NCBI GenBank assembly: GCA_963836005.1
Contig: CAWIHS010000003.1
Location: 124,001 to 188,000 of the forward strand
Reading direction: 5' to 3'
Origin: CAWIHS01 sp963836005
Lineage (GTDB): Bacteria; Pseudomonadota; Gammaproteobacteria; GRL18
Length of the DNA: 64,000 bases
The notes below the pieces were generated by a model. It searched no databases. It was not told the DNA's origin and saw only the letters and a program-made list of their open reading frames with translations. This document shows, in pieces, positions 9,158-17,082 of this stretch. Numbering within the stretch: position 1 is the first letter of the stretch; the number at the start of each line of letters is the position of its first letter. A program made the translations under genes and the position numbers.

Positions 9158-9181
9158 AGCTACCAGGTCTTACATTGTGCA
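9158..9181. repeat. Left inverted REP-like repeat flanking a RAYT transposase gene
   Basis: The 24 bases beginning AGCTACCAGGTCTTACA match, in inverted orientation and with one mismatch, positions 10246-10269 on the other side of the transposase gene. REP-associated tyrosine transposases are normally bordered by such elements. Confidence 0.7.
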
Positions 9182-9188
9182 TTTTGTG

Positions 9189-10197
9189 TTAACCCTTTTC
9201 AAACTTCTTAACAGCACGACTCACAGTTACATAGTGCACATAAAAATAGTCACCCATTTCTTTCATGCTGTAGGCTCCTGTCAGATAGGCTCTCGCCATG
9301 GCTTCATCTCTTGAAGGGCTATTTTTTTTAAAAGAGTCTATAGATTTAGCAGGCGCAAGTTTCTGTTTTTTGGGGATCTCAGATAACTTATTATCAAAAA
9401 TTCCAGCTTTTTTATGCACTTTATTGATAAAGCCTTCATTTCCTGAATAAATCACCTGGTTTAAATGATTCCAGATGCTTTTTTGGTTTATCCCTTTTTG
9501 GACAAAACTCACATAAGCTTCGATGGCATGGTGACGGTTATCAGAAAATTGTGATAACAGCCAATCCACTTCAAGGTAACCAGGAACAAAGTCTTCACCT
9601 ATCATGGCTCTGTAACTGCTCCATGGCCATTCTTCCACATGGGATACCATGCCAGCTCTTACAGGATTAAGCACGACATATCGACTTAATTCCAATAAAG
9701 AGCTTTCTTTATCCACTACTATGGATTTATAACGCCCCTGGAACAAGTGGCCTGTTTTTTCATATTTTTTATTAATTTGCTGAGTATAAACACCGTTAAG
9801 TTGTCGCATACCTTTGGATAAATTTCCATCCAATGTTTCTATGATCAAATGGTAGTGATTACTCATACGTAGGTACTTAAGGATAATTGAGTGTTTGTGG
9901 AAGAAGTTTTTATAGCCATGGACGGCTATAAAAAGCCTACATGGAAGTATTTACGGCGTCTTCTGGAACAAATACTCGATTATCCGCACCTGATTTTGCT
10001 TAAGTACCTACCTATGAGTGATTACTCATTAAACAATAAGCATGACTGATCCAATTATATCTTTGACCGGCATGTTCAAGTATTTCTAAAAAAAAAGCTC
10101 TGTCACAGTTGTTATAATAAATATCCTCTCGTCGGTCACCACGTGAAGTGATATGGTATAACGCACCTGAAAACTCTAGTCGTAAGGGTCTTGCCAT
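9189..10197 (-). pseudogene. REP-associated tyrosine (IS200-like) transposase, split by a 153-bp MITE
   Basis: The 5' piece starts MARPLRLEFSGALYHITSRG (ATG at 10197, preceded by GGAG) and runs to CLMSNH. The 3' piece resumes at MSNHYHLIIETLDG, giving the HxH motif (HYH), then GHLFQGRYKS, YVVLNPVRAGMV and WPWSSYRAM, all typical of TnpA_REP/RAYT proteins. A C-terminal helix-turn-helix-like segment follows. Removing the insert 9864-10016 and one 10-bp duplication restores a perfect open frame through CLMSNHYHLII, so the interruption is a clean insertion rather than decay. Both fragments otherwise look intact, suggesting the event is recent. Confidence 0.92.
9864..10016. mobile_element. 153-bp MITE with 18-bp terminal inverted repeats and 10-bp target duplication
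   Basis: The left end is CATACGTAGGTACTTAAG and the right end is CTTAAGTACCTACCTATG, which pair with one mismatch. The direct repeat AGTGATTACT occurs immediately outside both ends (9854-9863 and 10017-10026). The interior contains the ATAGCC/CCATGG palindrome and ACGGCGTCTTCTGGAACAAA, shared with repeats at 4415, 12301 and 52315. It carries no transposase and must be moved in trans. Confidence 0.93.
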
Positions 10198-10245
10198 CCC
10201 TGGCTCCTTATCCAATAAATTTCACTTAATATTACAGTATATTAA

Positions 10246-10269
10246 TGCACCATGTAAGACCTGGTAGCT
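10246..10269. repeat. Right inverted REP-like repeat of the RAYT locus
   Basis: The 24 bases ending AAGACCTGGTAGCT pair with 9158-9181. A solo copy of its first 18 bases lies at 23796-23813, inside the defence island. Confidence 0.7.
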
Positions 10270-10344
10270 ACATGCTCATGAACAGACGGGCTGGAGACCC
10301 AAAGAATTCATGGCAATTCTCGCTTGTCTCCGACCTCTATTATA

Positions 10345-11982
10345 TCAATCCATGCTCGCTTTCAGAGTAAAACTGCCGTTTCCTCGATAAGAACGAACCA
10401 TAATGTAGTATTCACCCGGTTCCACCGGTTCGATACGGATCTTTTCATCTGCAGAACTCGTGTACCCCCGGTAATCATAATCTGTTGTAGTCGGTTGTTC
10501 ATCTTTACGTACATAAATATCGAAATCGACGTTTGCAGGACCGTCCAGTGAAATATTCAGTGCGCTGCCCAAAGTCAGTTTATAGGTAATCGAGGATTCC
10601 GTTCCAGCCAGGTTGCCAGTGAGCTGTTCACCTACGCTCAGGGGCTGAACATCGACACGATCCAATAAGTCGAGCAGCGCTGCAGTATCAATCAATCCGT
10701 AACCGTGATCGAAATCAAAACCGATGCCTCCCAGATCCCGTGCAGAACGCCGCAACAGGTTGCGCAATTGCGCCGATGTTAACTCGGTATGCGGATAGAC
10801 ACTTCGTACTGCTGCTACCAGCCCTGCCGCAACCGGGCATGCCGCCGAGGTGCCGGAATCAGCGCTGTAGACTTCGGAACCGGCAAAATGTGTGTATGCA
10901 CTCAAATCCGGCTTGTTCTGATCCAGGCGGCCAGGCCCCTGAGTAGAATAACCCAGACGTTCCCGATCAATGCTAACGCCTGCAATACTCAGCACGCTGG
11001 AATGACTATTGGCACCATAGATGCCTTGATCATTTTCGTCTTCACAGCGGCCATCCGGACATTCTGCACCACAGTTACCTGCAGCAAACAGGATATCCGC
11101 TCCTGCATCTTCTAAACTTTCTACGATGATATTGAAAGGATGGTCGGGATTATCACTGTAATTACCAGCATGACCGACCGGGAAATCCCACGATGAATGG
11201 AACATACCCCAGCTATTATTGACCACCAGTGCTTGAGGAGAATTCGGTCCTGTCATCAACGTTAATAACTGACTAAACCCCTTAACCGCATCGCTTAAAA
11301 AACCGTCCATCGTGGAACCGCCGGTTGCCTGAGACTGCAATAAGGCATAATCCAGCAAGGTACACTCAGGAGCTGTAATGCAGACATCGAAGGCGCACAT
11401 GGTCCCGTGATCGACCGGCATATCACCTAATACGGAGCCCGAAACCGGTGACCAGCTGTGCGCCCCATCAAATCCCGGATCCTGCCCTTTGGATTGCAGA
11501 TGGCTCAGATTGACACCCGTATCTACGATGGCAACAAACACGTTCGAACCGTCCATGCCCCGGTTCATCAATTCAGTGACCTGCAGTCGATCAGCAACAT
11601 CCAGGTGATCGCCCACTGGAGATTGCGGACAGGTAGCAATAGCACTGATCCTTGGATCGGAAAAAACCCCCACCGCATTCGGATCCTGTTCCACGGCTGC
11701 TGACAGTTGTTCCAGCGCGGCTTCATCCTCGACTTCTCCGCGAACCAGGTAGGTGGATACCTCGGGGGCTGCATTGAAACTGAACACACGTCCTACATCG
11801 CCCGCTTCCAACGTACGACGCCGCTCTTTGCGAGGCAACTGGATCGGAGTATAGCTACTATCGAGATGAAAGCCTGATACTTGCTCCAGTATGGGAACAT
11901 CGGCAGATGCTGCACGGCTCGTTGCCATACTCAATTCAGGCGTATGCATCATTTGGATCAAGACACGGATTTTTTCAGCCAT
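10345..11982 (-). CDS. Subtilisin-like (S8) serine protease with C-terminal PPC domain
   Basis: The catalytic triad is visible as Asp154 in VAIVDTGVN, His192 in DHGTM and Ser379 in GTSAACPVAAG, with oxyanion Asn303 in AAGNCG. An N-terminal segment (~70-110, STYLVRGEVEDEAALEQL) resembles an inhibitor-I9 prodomain. The end (~455-545) is a beta-rich pre-peptidase C-terminal domain with VDFDIYVRKDE and GEYYIMVRSY. No signal peptide is present, so the enzyme may be cytoplasmic or exported by an unrecognised route. Starting 12 bp upstream is a small gene for a separate I9-like protein, an arrangement that suggests a protease kept inactive by its partner. It opens the accessory island. Confidence 0.88.
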   Translation of the reverse strand: MAEKIRVLIQMMHTPELSMATSRAASADVPILEQVSGFHLDSSYTPIQLPRKERRRTLEAGDVGRVFSFNAAPEVSTYLVRGEVEDEAALEQLSAAVEQDPNAVGVFSDPRISAIATCPQSPVGDHLDVADRLQVTELMNRGMDGSNVFVAIVDTGVNLSHLQSKGQDPGFDGAHSWSPVSGSVLGDMPVDHGTMCAFDVCITAPECTLLDYALLQSQATGGSTMDGFLSDAVKGFSQLLTLMTGPNSPQALVVNNSWGMFHSSWDFPVGHAGNYSDNPDHPFNIIVESLEDAGADILFAAGNCGAECPDGRCEDENDQGIYGANSHSSVLSIAGVSIDRERLGYSTQGPGRLDQNKPDLSAYTHFAGSEVYSADSGTSAACPVAAGLVAAVRSVYPHTELTSAQLRNLLRRSARDLGGIGFDFDHGYGLIDTAALLDLLDRVDVQPLSVGEQLTGNLAGTESSITYKLTLGSALNISLDGPANVDFDIYVRKDEQPTTTDYDYRGYTSSADEKIRIEPVEPGEYYIMVRSYRGNGSFTLKASMD

Positions 11983-11994
11983 TTTTTAATTCCT

Positions 11995-12249
11995 CTAGTT
12001 TTCGTCATTTGTTTTCTTGATGGGTGCAATGTGGACATCTCCATGCACGCCAACCACTTCGGGCAGCGCGGACAACTGTTCATTGTTGACCTCACCTTCT
12101 ACCCGTACAACATAGAGCCCCCGTTTAGGACTAATGCTGACCAGGCCATAGGCATCATCAACAGTTAAACCCAGGAGCTCCAAGAGTTCTCGAGCCCGCA
12201 CCAGCGTAGCCTCGGACGGAGCAAATTTTAGTGTGACAAGATAGCGCAT
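11995..12249 (-). CDS. Small I9-propeptide-like protein paired with the subtilase
   Basis: An 84-residue protein reading MRYLVTLKFAP, a helix with ARELLELLGL, then YVVRVEGEVNNEQL and LPEVVGVHGDVHIAP. This beta-alpha-beta order with VVGVHGDV near the end is like stand-alone subtilisin propeptide/inhibitor I9 proteins. It ends 12 bp before the subtilase start, so the two are almost certainly one transcript. The likely role is chaperone or inhibitor of the protease. This assignment rests on pattern and context, not on a conserved catalytic residue. Confidence 0.6.
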   Translation of the reverse strand: MRYLVTLKFAPSEATLVRARELLELLGLTVDDAYGLVSISPKRGLYVVRVEGEVNNEQLSALPEVVGVHGDVHIAPIKKTNDEN

Positions 12250-12300
12250 ATAAAGGTCAGGTTATGTAATAACACATTTCAAAGTATTCAAGGAAATTTT

Positions 12301-12571
12301 GTAATTATTCAGTGTAATTGGAAAAACGTCATTGATACCAGGAATTTGTTGCAGAAGACGCCGTAAATGCGTCCAGGGTCGTTCCCGGCATCCTGCCTCC
12401 CACGACACTTGTACTTCCCTGTACGTCGCAGACTTTATATAGCCATCCATGCACTATAAACTTGAACTACAGGGAGGTAGTGAATGCAGGTTATGCAGGA
12501 GCAATTATCTGCCTTCCACAAACACCTGACATCAATAACTTGCGAATTAATAAAAAACGCTGAATAGTTAC
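12301..12571. mobile_element. 271-bp MITE (type B) with 8-bp target duplication
   Basis: The ends GTAATTATTCAG and CTGAATAGTTAC form imperfect terminal inverted repeats. The direct repeat GAAATTTT flanks the element exactly (12293-12300 and 12572-12579). The interior shares CCTTCCACAAACAC, AATTATCTGCC and ACGCCGTAAAT with repeats at 4415 and 52315. It fills the gap between the I9-like gene and the GH13 gene. It encodes no transposase. Confidence 0.88.
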
Positions 12572-12592
12572 GAAATTTTTTAAATTAATATT

Positions 12593-14455
12593 TCAGACTT
12601 TATAAAAAATATGACCCCAATTTGAAGGGACTTCGAGTCCGAAGCTATGGTTCTTGACATTGATCATCCATTCGGGTTCAGCCAGGAGATTGATCCATTG
12701 ACCATCTTCTGGAAACGTCAGATCAAGCCAATGGTTCTGATCCGAGAAATTCAGACAAACGACCGCATGTTTCAGGCTACCATGATCATCAACATGGTAC
12801 CTGCGAAACACCAGCAACTGCCTTTCCGTATCGACGCCAACACCTTCAGGATTGAAGCGAGTTTGCCAGTTTTCCCAGGCTTTTGGATAGAAACCTTCTG
12901 CTCGCAGAACCGGATACTGTTTGCGTAGATGAATCAGTTTTGTGTAAACGGCCCGTAATGCGCCGCCGAATTTATCGTTACTATAGGCCCAGTGCAACGG
13001 GCGAGGCTGTACGCGGCGACTGCTGCCTTTGTCGTCTTCGGGGATCCAGTAATCTTCAGCGAACTCCTGGCCATTTTGCACCAGGGGTGTTCCGGGTGCG
13101 GTCATCAGGGCAATGACATAGGGCTGGGTCCGATACCATTCCAGTGCTCCTGCATTGTTTCTGGCACCGGCCTGCCAGGTCACATGAGAATGATCATGAT
13201 TGCTTAAATAAATTGTCGGAGATTTACCCGTATCTTGCAGAAAACGTTGGTTGTTTAATACATCAAGCAGCTCAGACTGAATACGGTTATGCCAGAGCCC
13301 GTCAAAACAATAACCGTATAATGCATTGTCCCAGTAACTGCTGGCATAAGTATCCCTGGTGACCTCAACCGCGTCTTTCTCTAAATGTTCCAGCGTCAGG
13401 GTAAAAGGCTGTCTGCCGAGCTGCATTGTATAGTCCTCGATATCTTCCATTAATTTGGGCAGGCCGTTTAGATCCCCTTTGTGGTAGAAATTAACCGTAT
13501 TATCGAAACGAATACCATCAATATTGAACTTATCGATCCAGTAACGACAGACATCCCAGATCAGTTCCTGGGTACAGCTATTGTTAAAATCCAGATCCTG
13601 AAGCCCCTCAAATTCACCGTAAAATTGTCCGGTAAATGGGCAGTCCTGATCGTAATTCTGATAAAAGGCCTTATACGGAAAGCCGGAATAAACGTGGTTA
13701 AACACGCCGTCCATAATCACATGAATACCGCGCTGGTGGCATTCACTGATGAGGGTTTTCAGCCAGGAAATTTTTTCAGCCGGTTTGTTCAGATCATTGG
13801 CATATCGGTAGGACACGGAATAGTAGAGCGACGGCGTATAACCCCAGCTGAAGCGTTCGTCATTCCAGGCCGTCCAGGGCATAAACAGGATGGCATTAAA
13901 GCCGATGCCTGAGAGATAATCCAGTCTATCGCAGATAGCATCCAGTGGTGCTCTGAGGCCACGATACTCGGCACTGAAGTCGTCGATCATCAATTCATAG
14001 ATAACCAGATCCCGCTGCGCTTTATGGCCGCCGGCCAATGGCGCAATCACATTGTCAGCCGGCTGACTGCCGCCGACCACAACCGCCGCATTCATATTTT
14101 TTTCACCCCCATAGCGGGCGAAAGGATCGCTCACCCATCGAGCTGGCTGCTCAGGATCGTTAAAAGAAACATAATATTTATATTGGTAGAATCCTTTTGT
14201 AAGTGCAATAGCGGTTTCATAACTCCAGATTTCTCCCTCGGCATGCAGGCTTTTTGTCAACGGGGGGGCCAGACTGGGATCCCAGTTTTCCGCTTGACCC
14301 AATTCTTTTTGAAAGTCTCCGCATACCTGGATGGATTTGATGTTGTGCTGCAGACCATTGGCTTCAGCGGGAAAAAAAAGGCGAAACTGGACCTTGCCGC
14401 TGTCCTCCCCTCCGCTGGTTTGCCAGCAACCCAGCTTTTCTTTCATGTGCTGCAT
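12593..14455 (-). CDS. GH13 alpha-amylase family glycosidase with N-terminal beta-sandwich domain
   Basis: Residues ~20-130 form an early-set/CBM48-like domain (VQFRLFFPAEA, YQYKYYVSF, WVSDPFARYG). The catalytic barrel follows, with MDGVFNHV, nucleophile Asp318 in GIRFDN, acid/base Glu356 in TLEHLEK and the third carboxylate Asp421 in LSNHDHSH. The C-terminal ~100 residues are a beta domain. At 620 residues it is typical for branching or debranching enzymes and cyclomaltodextrinase-like members; the exact alpha-glucan reaction is not clear. No signal peptide, so it should act on cytoplasmic glucan. AGGAG stands seven bases before the start. Its place inside a conflict-gene island is unexplained; it may be simple cargo. 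Confidence 0.9.
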   Translation of the reverse strand: MQHMKEKLGCWQTSGGEDSGKVQFRLFFPAEANGLQHNIKSIQVCGDFQKELGQAENWDPSLAPPLTKSLHAEGEIWSYETAIALTKGFYQYKYYVSFNDPEQPARWVSDPFARYGGEKNMNAAVVVGGSQPADNVIAPLAGGHKAQRDLVIYELMIDDFSAEYRGLRAPLDAICDRLDYLSGIGFNAILFMPWTAWNDERFSWGYTPSLYYSVSYRYANDLNKPAEKISWLKTLISECHQRGIHVIMDGVFNHVYSGFPYKAFYQNYDQDCPFTGQFYGEFEGLQDLDFNNSCTQELIWDVCRYWIDKFNIDGIRFDNTVNFYHKGDLNGLPKLMEDIEDYTMQLGRQPFTLTLEHLEKDAVEVTRDTYASSYWDNALYGYCFDGLWHNRIQSELLDVLNNQRFLQDTGKSPTIYLSNHDHSHVTWQAGARNNAGALEWYRTQPYVIALMTAPGTPLVQNGQEFAEDYWIPEDDKGSSRRVQPRPLHWAYSNDKFGGALRAVYTKLIHLRKQYPVLRAEGFYPKAWENWQTRFNPEGVGVDTERQLLVFRRYHVDDHGSLKHAVVCLNFSDQNHWLDLTFPEDGQWINLLAEPEWMINVKNHSFGLEVPSNWGHIFYKV

Positions 14456-14704
14456 CCCGGAGCTCCTTTGAGTCGTTAATGTAATTCAAGCAGACTAGAT
14501 CTGAAGATCATGATACACATAAAGTTTATGTAGGTTTTTAAGCGCAAAAGGTAAAAGTATTCATTGGCGTCTGTTTGACTCAGATTTCATAATTTTATTT
14601 TTACTGAAAAGTGTAGGTAATGGATCAGCTTTTGTCTAATGTCAACGTGTCGTCTATACTGAAAAATCATAACGGCAACAATACTTCTATCCAGGGGGGG
14701 TAGC

Positions 14705-16162
14705 ATGGCTAAATATGAAAAACCGAAACTATTTATAAGCCATTCATGGAATGACAAACTATTCGCAGAAAAACTGTCCAAAGCCCTTTCACCCTATTGT
14801 AATGTATGGATGGATTACCGGGAACTGCGTCCCGGCGATCAGCTGCAGGACAAGATTGATGAAACGCTGGGGGCAATGGATTTTGTACTGCTGGTCTGGT
14901 CTGAGCACGTGTTAACATCAGATGGGGTGGCTGCTGAACTGGAAACCTGCCGCAGATTCAATAAAACCCTGATCCCCTGTCTTTATAAATATACCGATAA
15001 CGGTCACCCCGATCCCATGCTTGAGGGTCCTCTGAAAGATCTCCTGGGTGTCGATTTTCATCATTTTGCTACGGGAGTGGCGCGCATCCTGACCTATGCC
15101 CTGGAAGAGCAGCAGGACGATTATCCCGGCATTGAAAGCGATCCTCGCCTGCACCTGTTACAGGATATTGATGGTATGCTAGATTATCTTGCCAACTATC
15201 ATAATGCCCGTGGTACCGACTCTTCACGCCTGGACTGGGTGCAGCGGATCATCGAAGAATTTGAAACCTATGTCGCCAACGGCGGTGATCCTGACACCCT
15301 GAAACCGCTGCTTGCAGCAGCCAGACAACATGCGGCGACCGATCCGCAGGCACTGGGCATGCTGGTTGACCAGCTGCAATCAATAACCGGTTATACGGAG
15401 CCTTTAGCGGATAGAGAGCCCTCAGCGGATAGAGAGCCCTCAGCGGATAGAGAGCCCTCAGCGGATAGAGAGCCCTCAGCGGATAGAGAGCCCTCAGCGG
15501 ATAGAGAGCCTTTAGCGGATAAAGAGCCCTCCGCAGATTTAGAGCCAAAGCAGAAAAAGAAAAAGAAGAAAAAAAAGAAAAAAATGCGCAAACAAAACCG
15601 CATGGACAGCCTATCCTGTCAGCAGACAAAAAACGATCAGCTCGCTAAATTCATCAACACTATTGCCCCCGCAGGCATGTCGGAGTTCTGGTCAGACCGG
15701 CTGGATTATTACCTGAATTCTGCGCCTGTGGCGGTCAATGCCCTGCAGCTCTATTGTGTGGGAGTGAATTCACGCGCAGGCTGTGAAGTGGCTAATTTTC
15801 TCAACGTCTATCTCAACAACAGTGACGATTTAATACCGGATCACTATGGTCGCTATGGATTGCTCGACGATGCCTGGCTGATCCTCAATACCGTGTATCG
15901 CCTCATCGAAGCCAATCTTATACCCGCCAATATCCTCATTATCGACTGGCCCGCCATTATCGAAGCCGACCAGATGACGGTTCAAATCATGCCAATCGAA
16001 GTTCGTGCAGTCCTGGAACAGTATGTTCAGCAGATGCTGGGGCTTATTGTTGCAGAAGTGCAAAGCTACAACCCGCAATTTGGTTCAGGCTCCATGAGCG
16101 GCGGAGAAACCCTTGCCGATCGCTGGTATAACGCGGGCGTCGATAGTCTTCAGAATATGTGA
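14705..16162 (+). CDS. TIR-domain protein with hexapeptide repeats, polylysine tract and DUF1232-like C-terminus
   Basis: Residues ~6-115 are a bacterial TIR domain (KLFISHSWNDKLFAEKL, VWMDYRELRPGD, DFVLLVWSEH, AAELETC) with a candidate catalytic Glu at 78 or 80. Bacterial TIR domains often cleave NAD+ or make cyclic ADP-ribose signals. A helical linker leads to eight EPxAD(R/K/L) hexapeptides (232-279) and ten consecutive lysines (284-293). The C-terminal ~190 residues contain DDLIPDHYGRYGLLDDAWLI, similar to the DLIPD-x-x-x-GYLDDA pattern of YkvA/DUF1232 membrane-associated proteins. The start is preceded by a run of G (CAGGGGGGGTAGC). It is divergent from the GH13 gene and convergent with a decayed TIR-FGE gene. 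Confidence 0.82.
   Translation: MAKYEKPKLFISHSWNDKLFAEKLSKALSPYCNVWMDYRELRPGDQLQDKIDETLGAMDFVLLVWSEHVLTSDGVAAELETCRRFNKTLIPCLYKYTDNGHPDPMLEGPLKDLLGVDFHHFATGVARILTYALEEQQDDYPGIESDPRLHLLQDIDGMLDYLANYHNARGTDSSRLDWVQRIIEEFETYVANGGDPDTLKPLLAAARQHAATDPQALGMLVDQLQSITGYTEPLADREPSADREPSADREPSADREPSADREPSADREPLADKEPSADLEPKQKKKKKKKKKKMRKQNRMDSLSCQQTKNDQLAKFINTIAPAGMSEFWSDRLDYYLNSAPVAVNALQLYCVGVNSRAGCEVANFLNVYLNNSDDLIPDHYGRYGLLDDAWLILNTVYRLIEANLIPANILIIDWPAIIEADQMTVQIMPIEVRAVLEQYVQQMLGLIVAEVQSYNPQFGSGSMSGGETLADRWYNAGVDSLQNM
15398..15541 (+). repeat. In-frame 18-bp tandem repeat (eight units) inside the TIR gene
   Basis: Unit consensus GAGCCCTCAGCGGATAGA, with five nearly identical central copies and diverged outer copies (CTTTAGCGG at both ends). 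It encodes the EPSADR hexapeptide. Identical neighbouring units imply recent slippage, so copy number may vary between strains. It is not a CRISPR because no spacers exist. Confidence 0.95.
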
Positions 16163-16209
16163 TCATTCAAACCTGTACCCCCCAAAGGGAAAAAGAAAAA
16201 AGCAAAAAG

Positions 16210-16899
16210 TTAAAGCGTCCTGGCGAGCCGAAACCCGATATTGATGAAACGTCCATCCGGGAAGTCCCTGTAGCGGTAGGCAGAACGCAACCTGCTCGGT
16301 CTGAAGCTCCACGAGCCGCCGCGCAACACACGGAAATCACAGTCGTTGTTTTCCACCGCCGTGCCATCCGTCGGAGCGCCTTGGCAACTATCAACATAGC
16401 AGTCCTGTACCCATTCCCACACATTGCCTGCGGTATCGTACAACCCAAAGGGATTAGCTGTAAATGAACCTACTGGGGCTGTCCGTTTATCATCCCACTG
16501 GCTGCCACAGCCATCACAGTTCGCCCAGACGAGGTAATATCCTTCATTAATCGGACATAGTCGGCATCGTCATCCGCACCGTCCCACCCTATCAGGCGCG
16601 GTGTGTGCAGCCCCTCAAAACAAAAGGGCAGCTCGGTTTCCTCAATAGCGACAGGCACCAGTTTATTGCGTTTTAAAGCGAACGCAGCCTCGTCTTTGAC
16701 ATAACGGGAATTCACAGAGAGCTTCGACCATAACACAATGAGATTCGCGTTATGCCTTTTCTATTACATCGTCGAAGTGTTCTCCCGCACAAAGCCTGGG
16801 ATCCCACCAGACGGACCAGCCCCTGTGTTCAAGTTTGTCAGCAAGCTGTCTGGCAGTTTCCTGCTCTTCGCGCTTATAACTGATAAAGATATCATTCAT
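16210..16899 (-). pseudogene. Decayed TIR-FGE (sulfatase-modifying-factor-like) gene, copy 1
   Basis: From ATG at 16899 the frame reads MNDIFISYKREEQETARQ and VWWDPRLCAGEHF, an N-terminal TIR half, and then breaks at GAAAAGGCATAACGCG. In another frame VLWSKLSVNSRYVKDEAAFA continues the TIR domain to KDIT. A third frame then gives VWANCDGCGSQWDD, YDTAGNVWEWVQDC, RVLRGGSWSFRPSRLRSA and NIGFRLARTL, the C-terminal half of a formylglycine-generating-enzyme-type domain. The N-terminal half of the FGE domain and the linker are deleted. At least two frame breaks and an internal deletion make this non-functional. Its 3' end is nearly identical to that of the second decayed copy at 18636-19241. Confidence 0.85.
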
Positions 16900-16912
16900 C
16901 CTGGAAACTTTA

Positions 16913-17038
16913 TATACTCAAAATCATTGGAAATACAGGGAAGCCGTCAAGTCCTGAAGTCCATGAGTGTATAAATAATACATGATTGGGCTGAAGGGCG
17001 CAGACAATAAACCTTCATTTTCAAGGATAAAGAGTATA
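16913..17038 (+). repeat. 126-bp dispersed repeat C, copy 1
   Basis: Begins TATACTCAAAATCATTGG and ends AAGGATAAAGAGTATA. It is highly similar to 31289-31414 (same orientation) and 34399-34524 (inverted). Terminal TATACTC/GAGTATA are inverted repeats. Confidence 0.9.
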
Positions 17039-17082
17039 CCTCATGAGATGGGAAAGTATACTACATCATCTGCAGACATTGA

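Noticed and set aside
15398..15541. Possible CRISPR-like array
   Set aside because: Units are contiguous 18-mers without spacers and encode an in-frame peptide repeat.
15553..15585. A-rich tract as sequencing artefact
   Set aside because: Mixed AAA/AAG codons keep the frame open into a conserved C-terminal domain, so it is a real polylysine tract.
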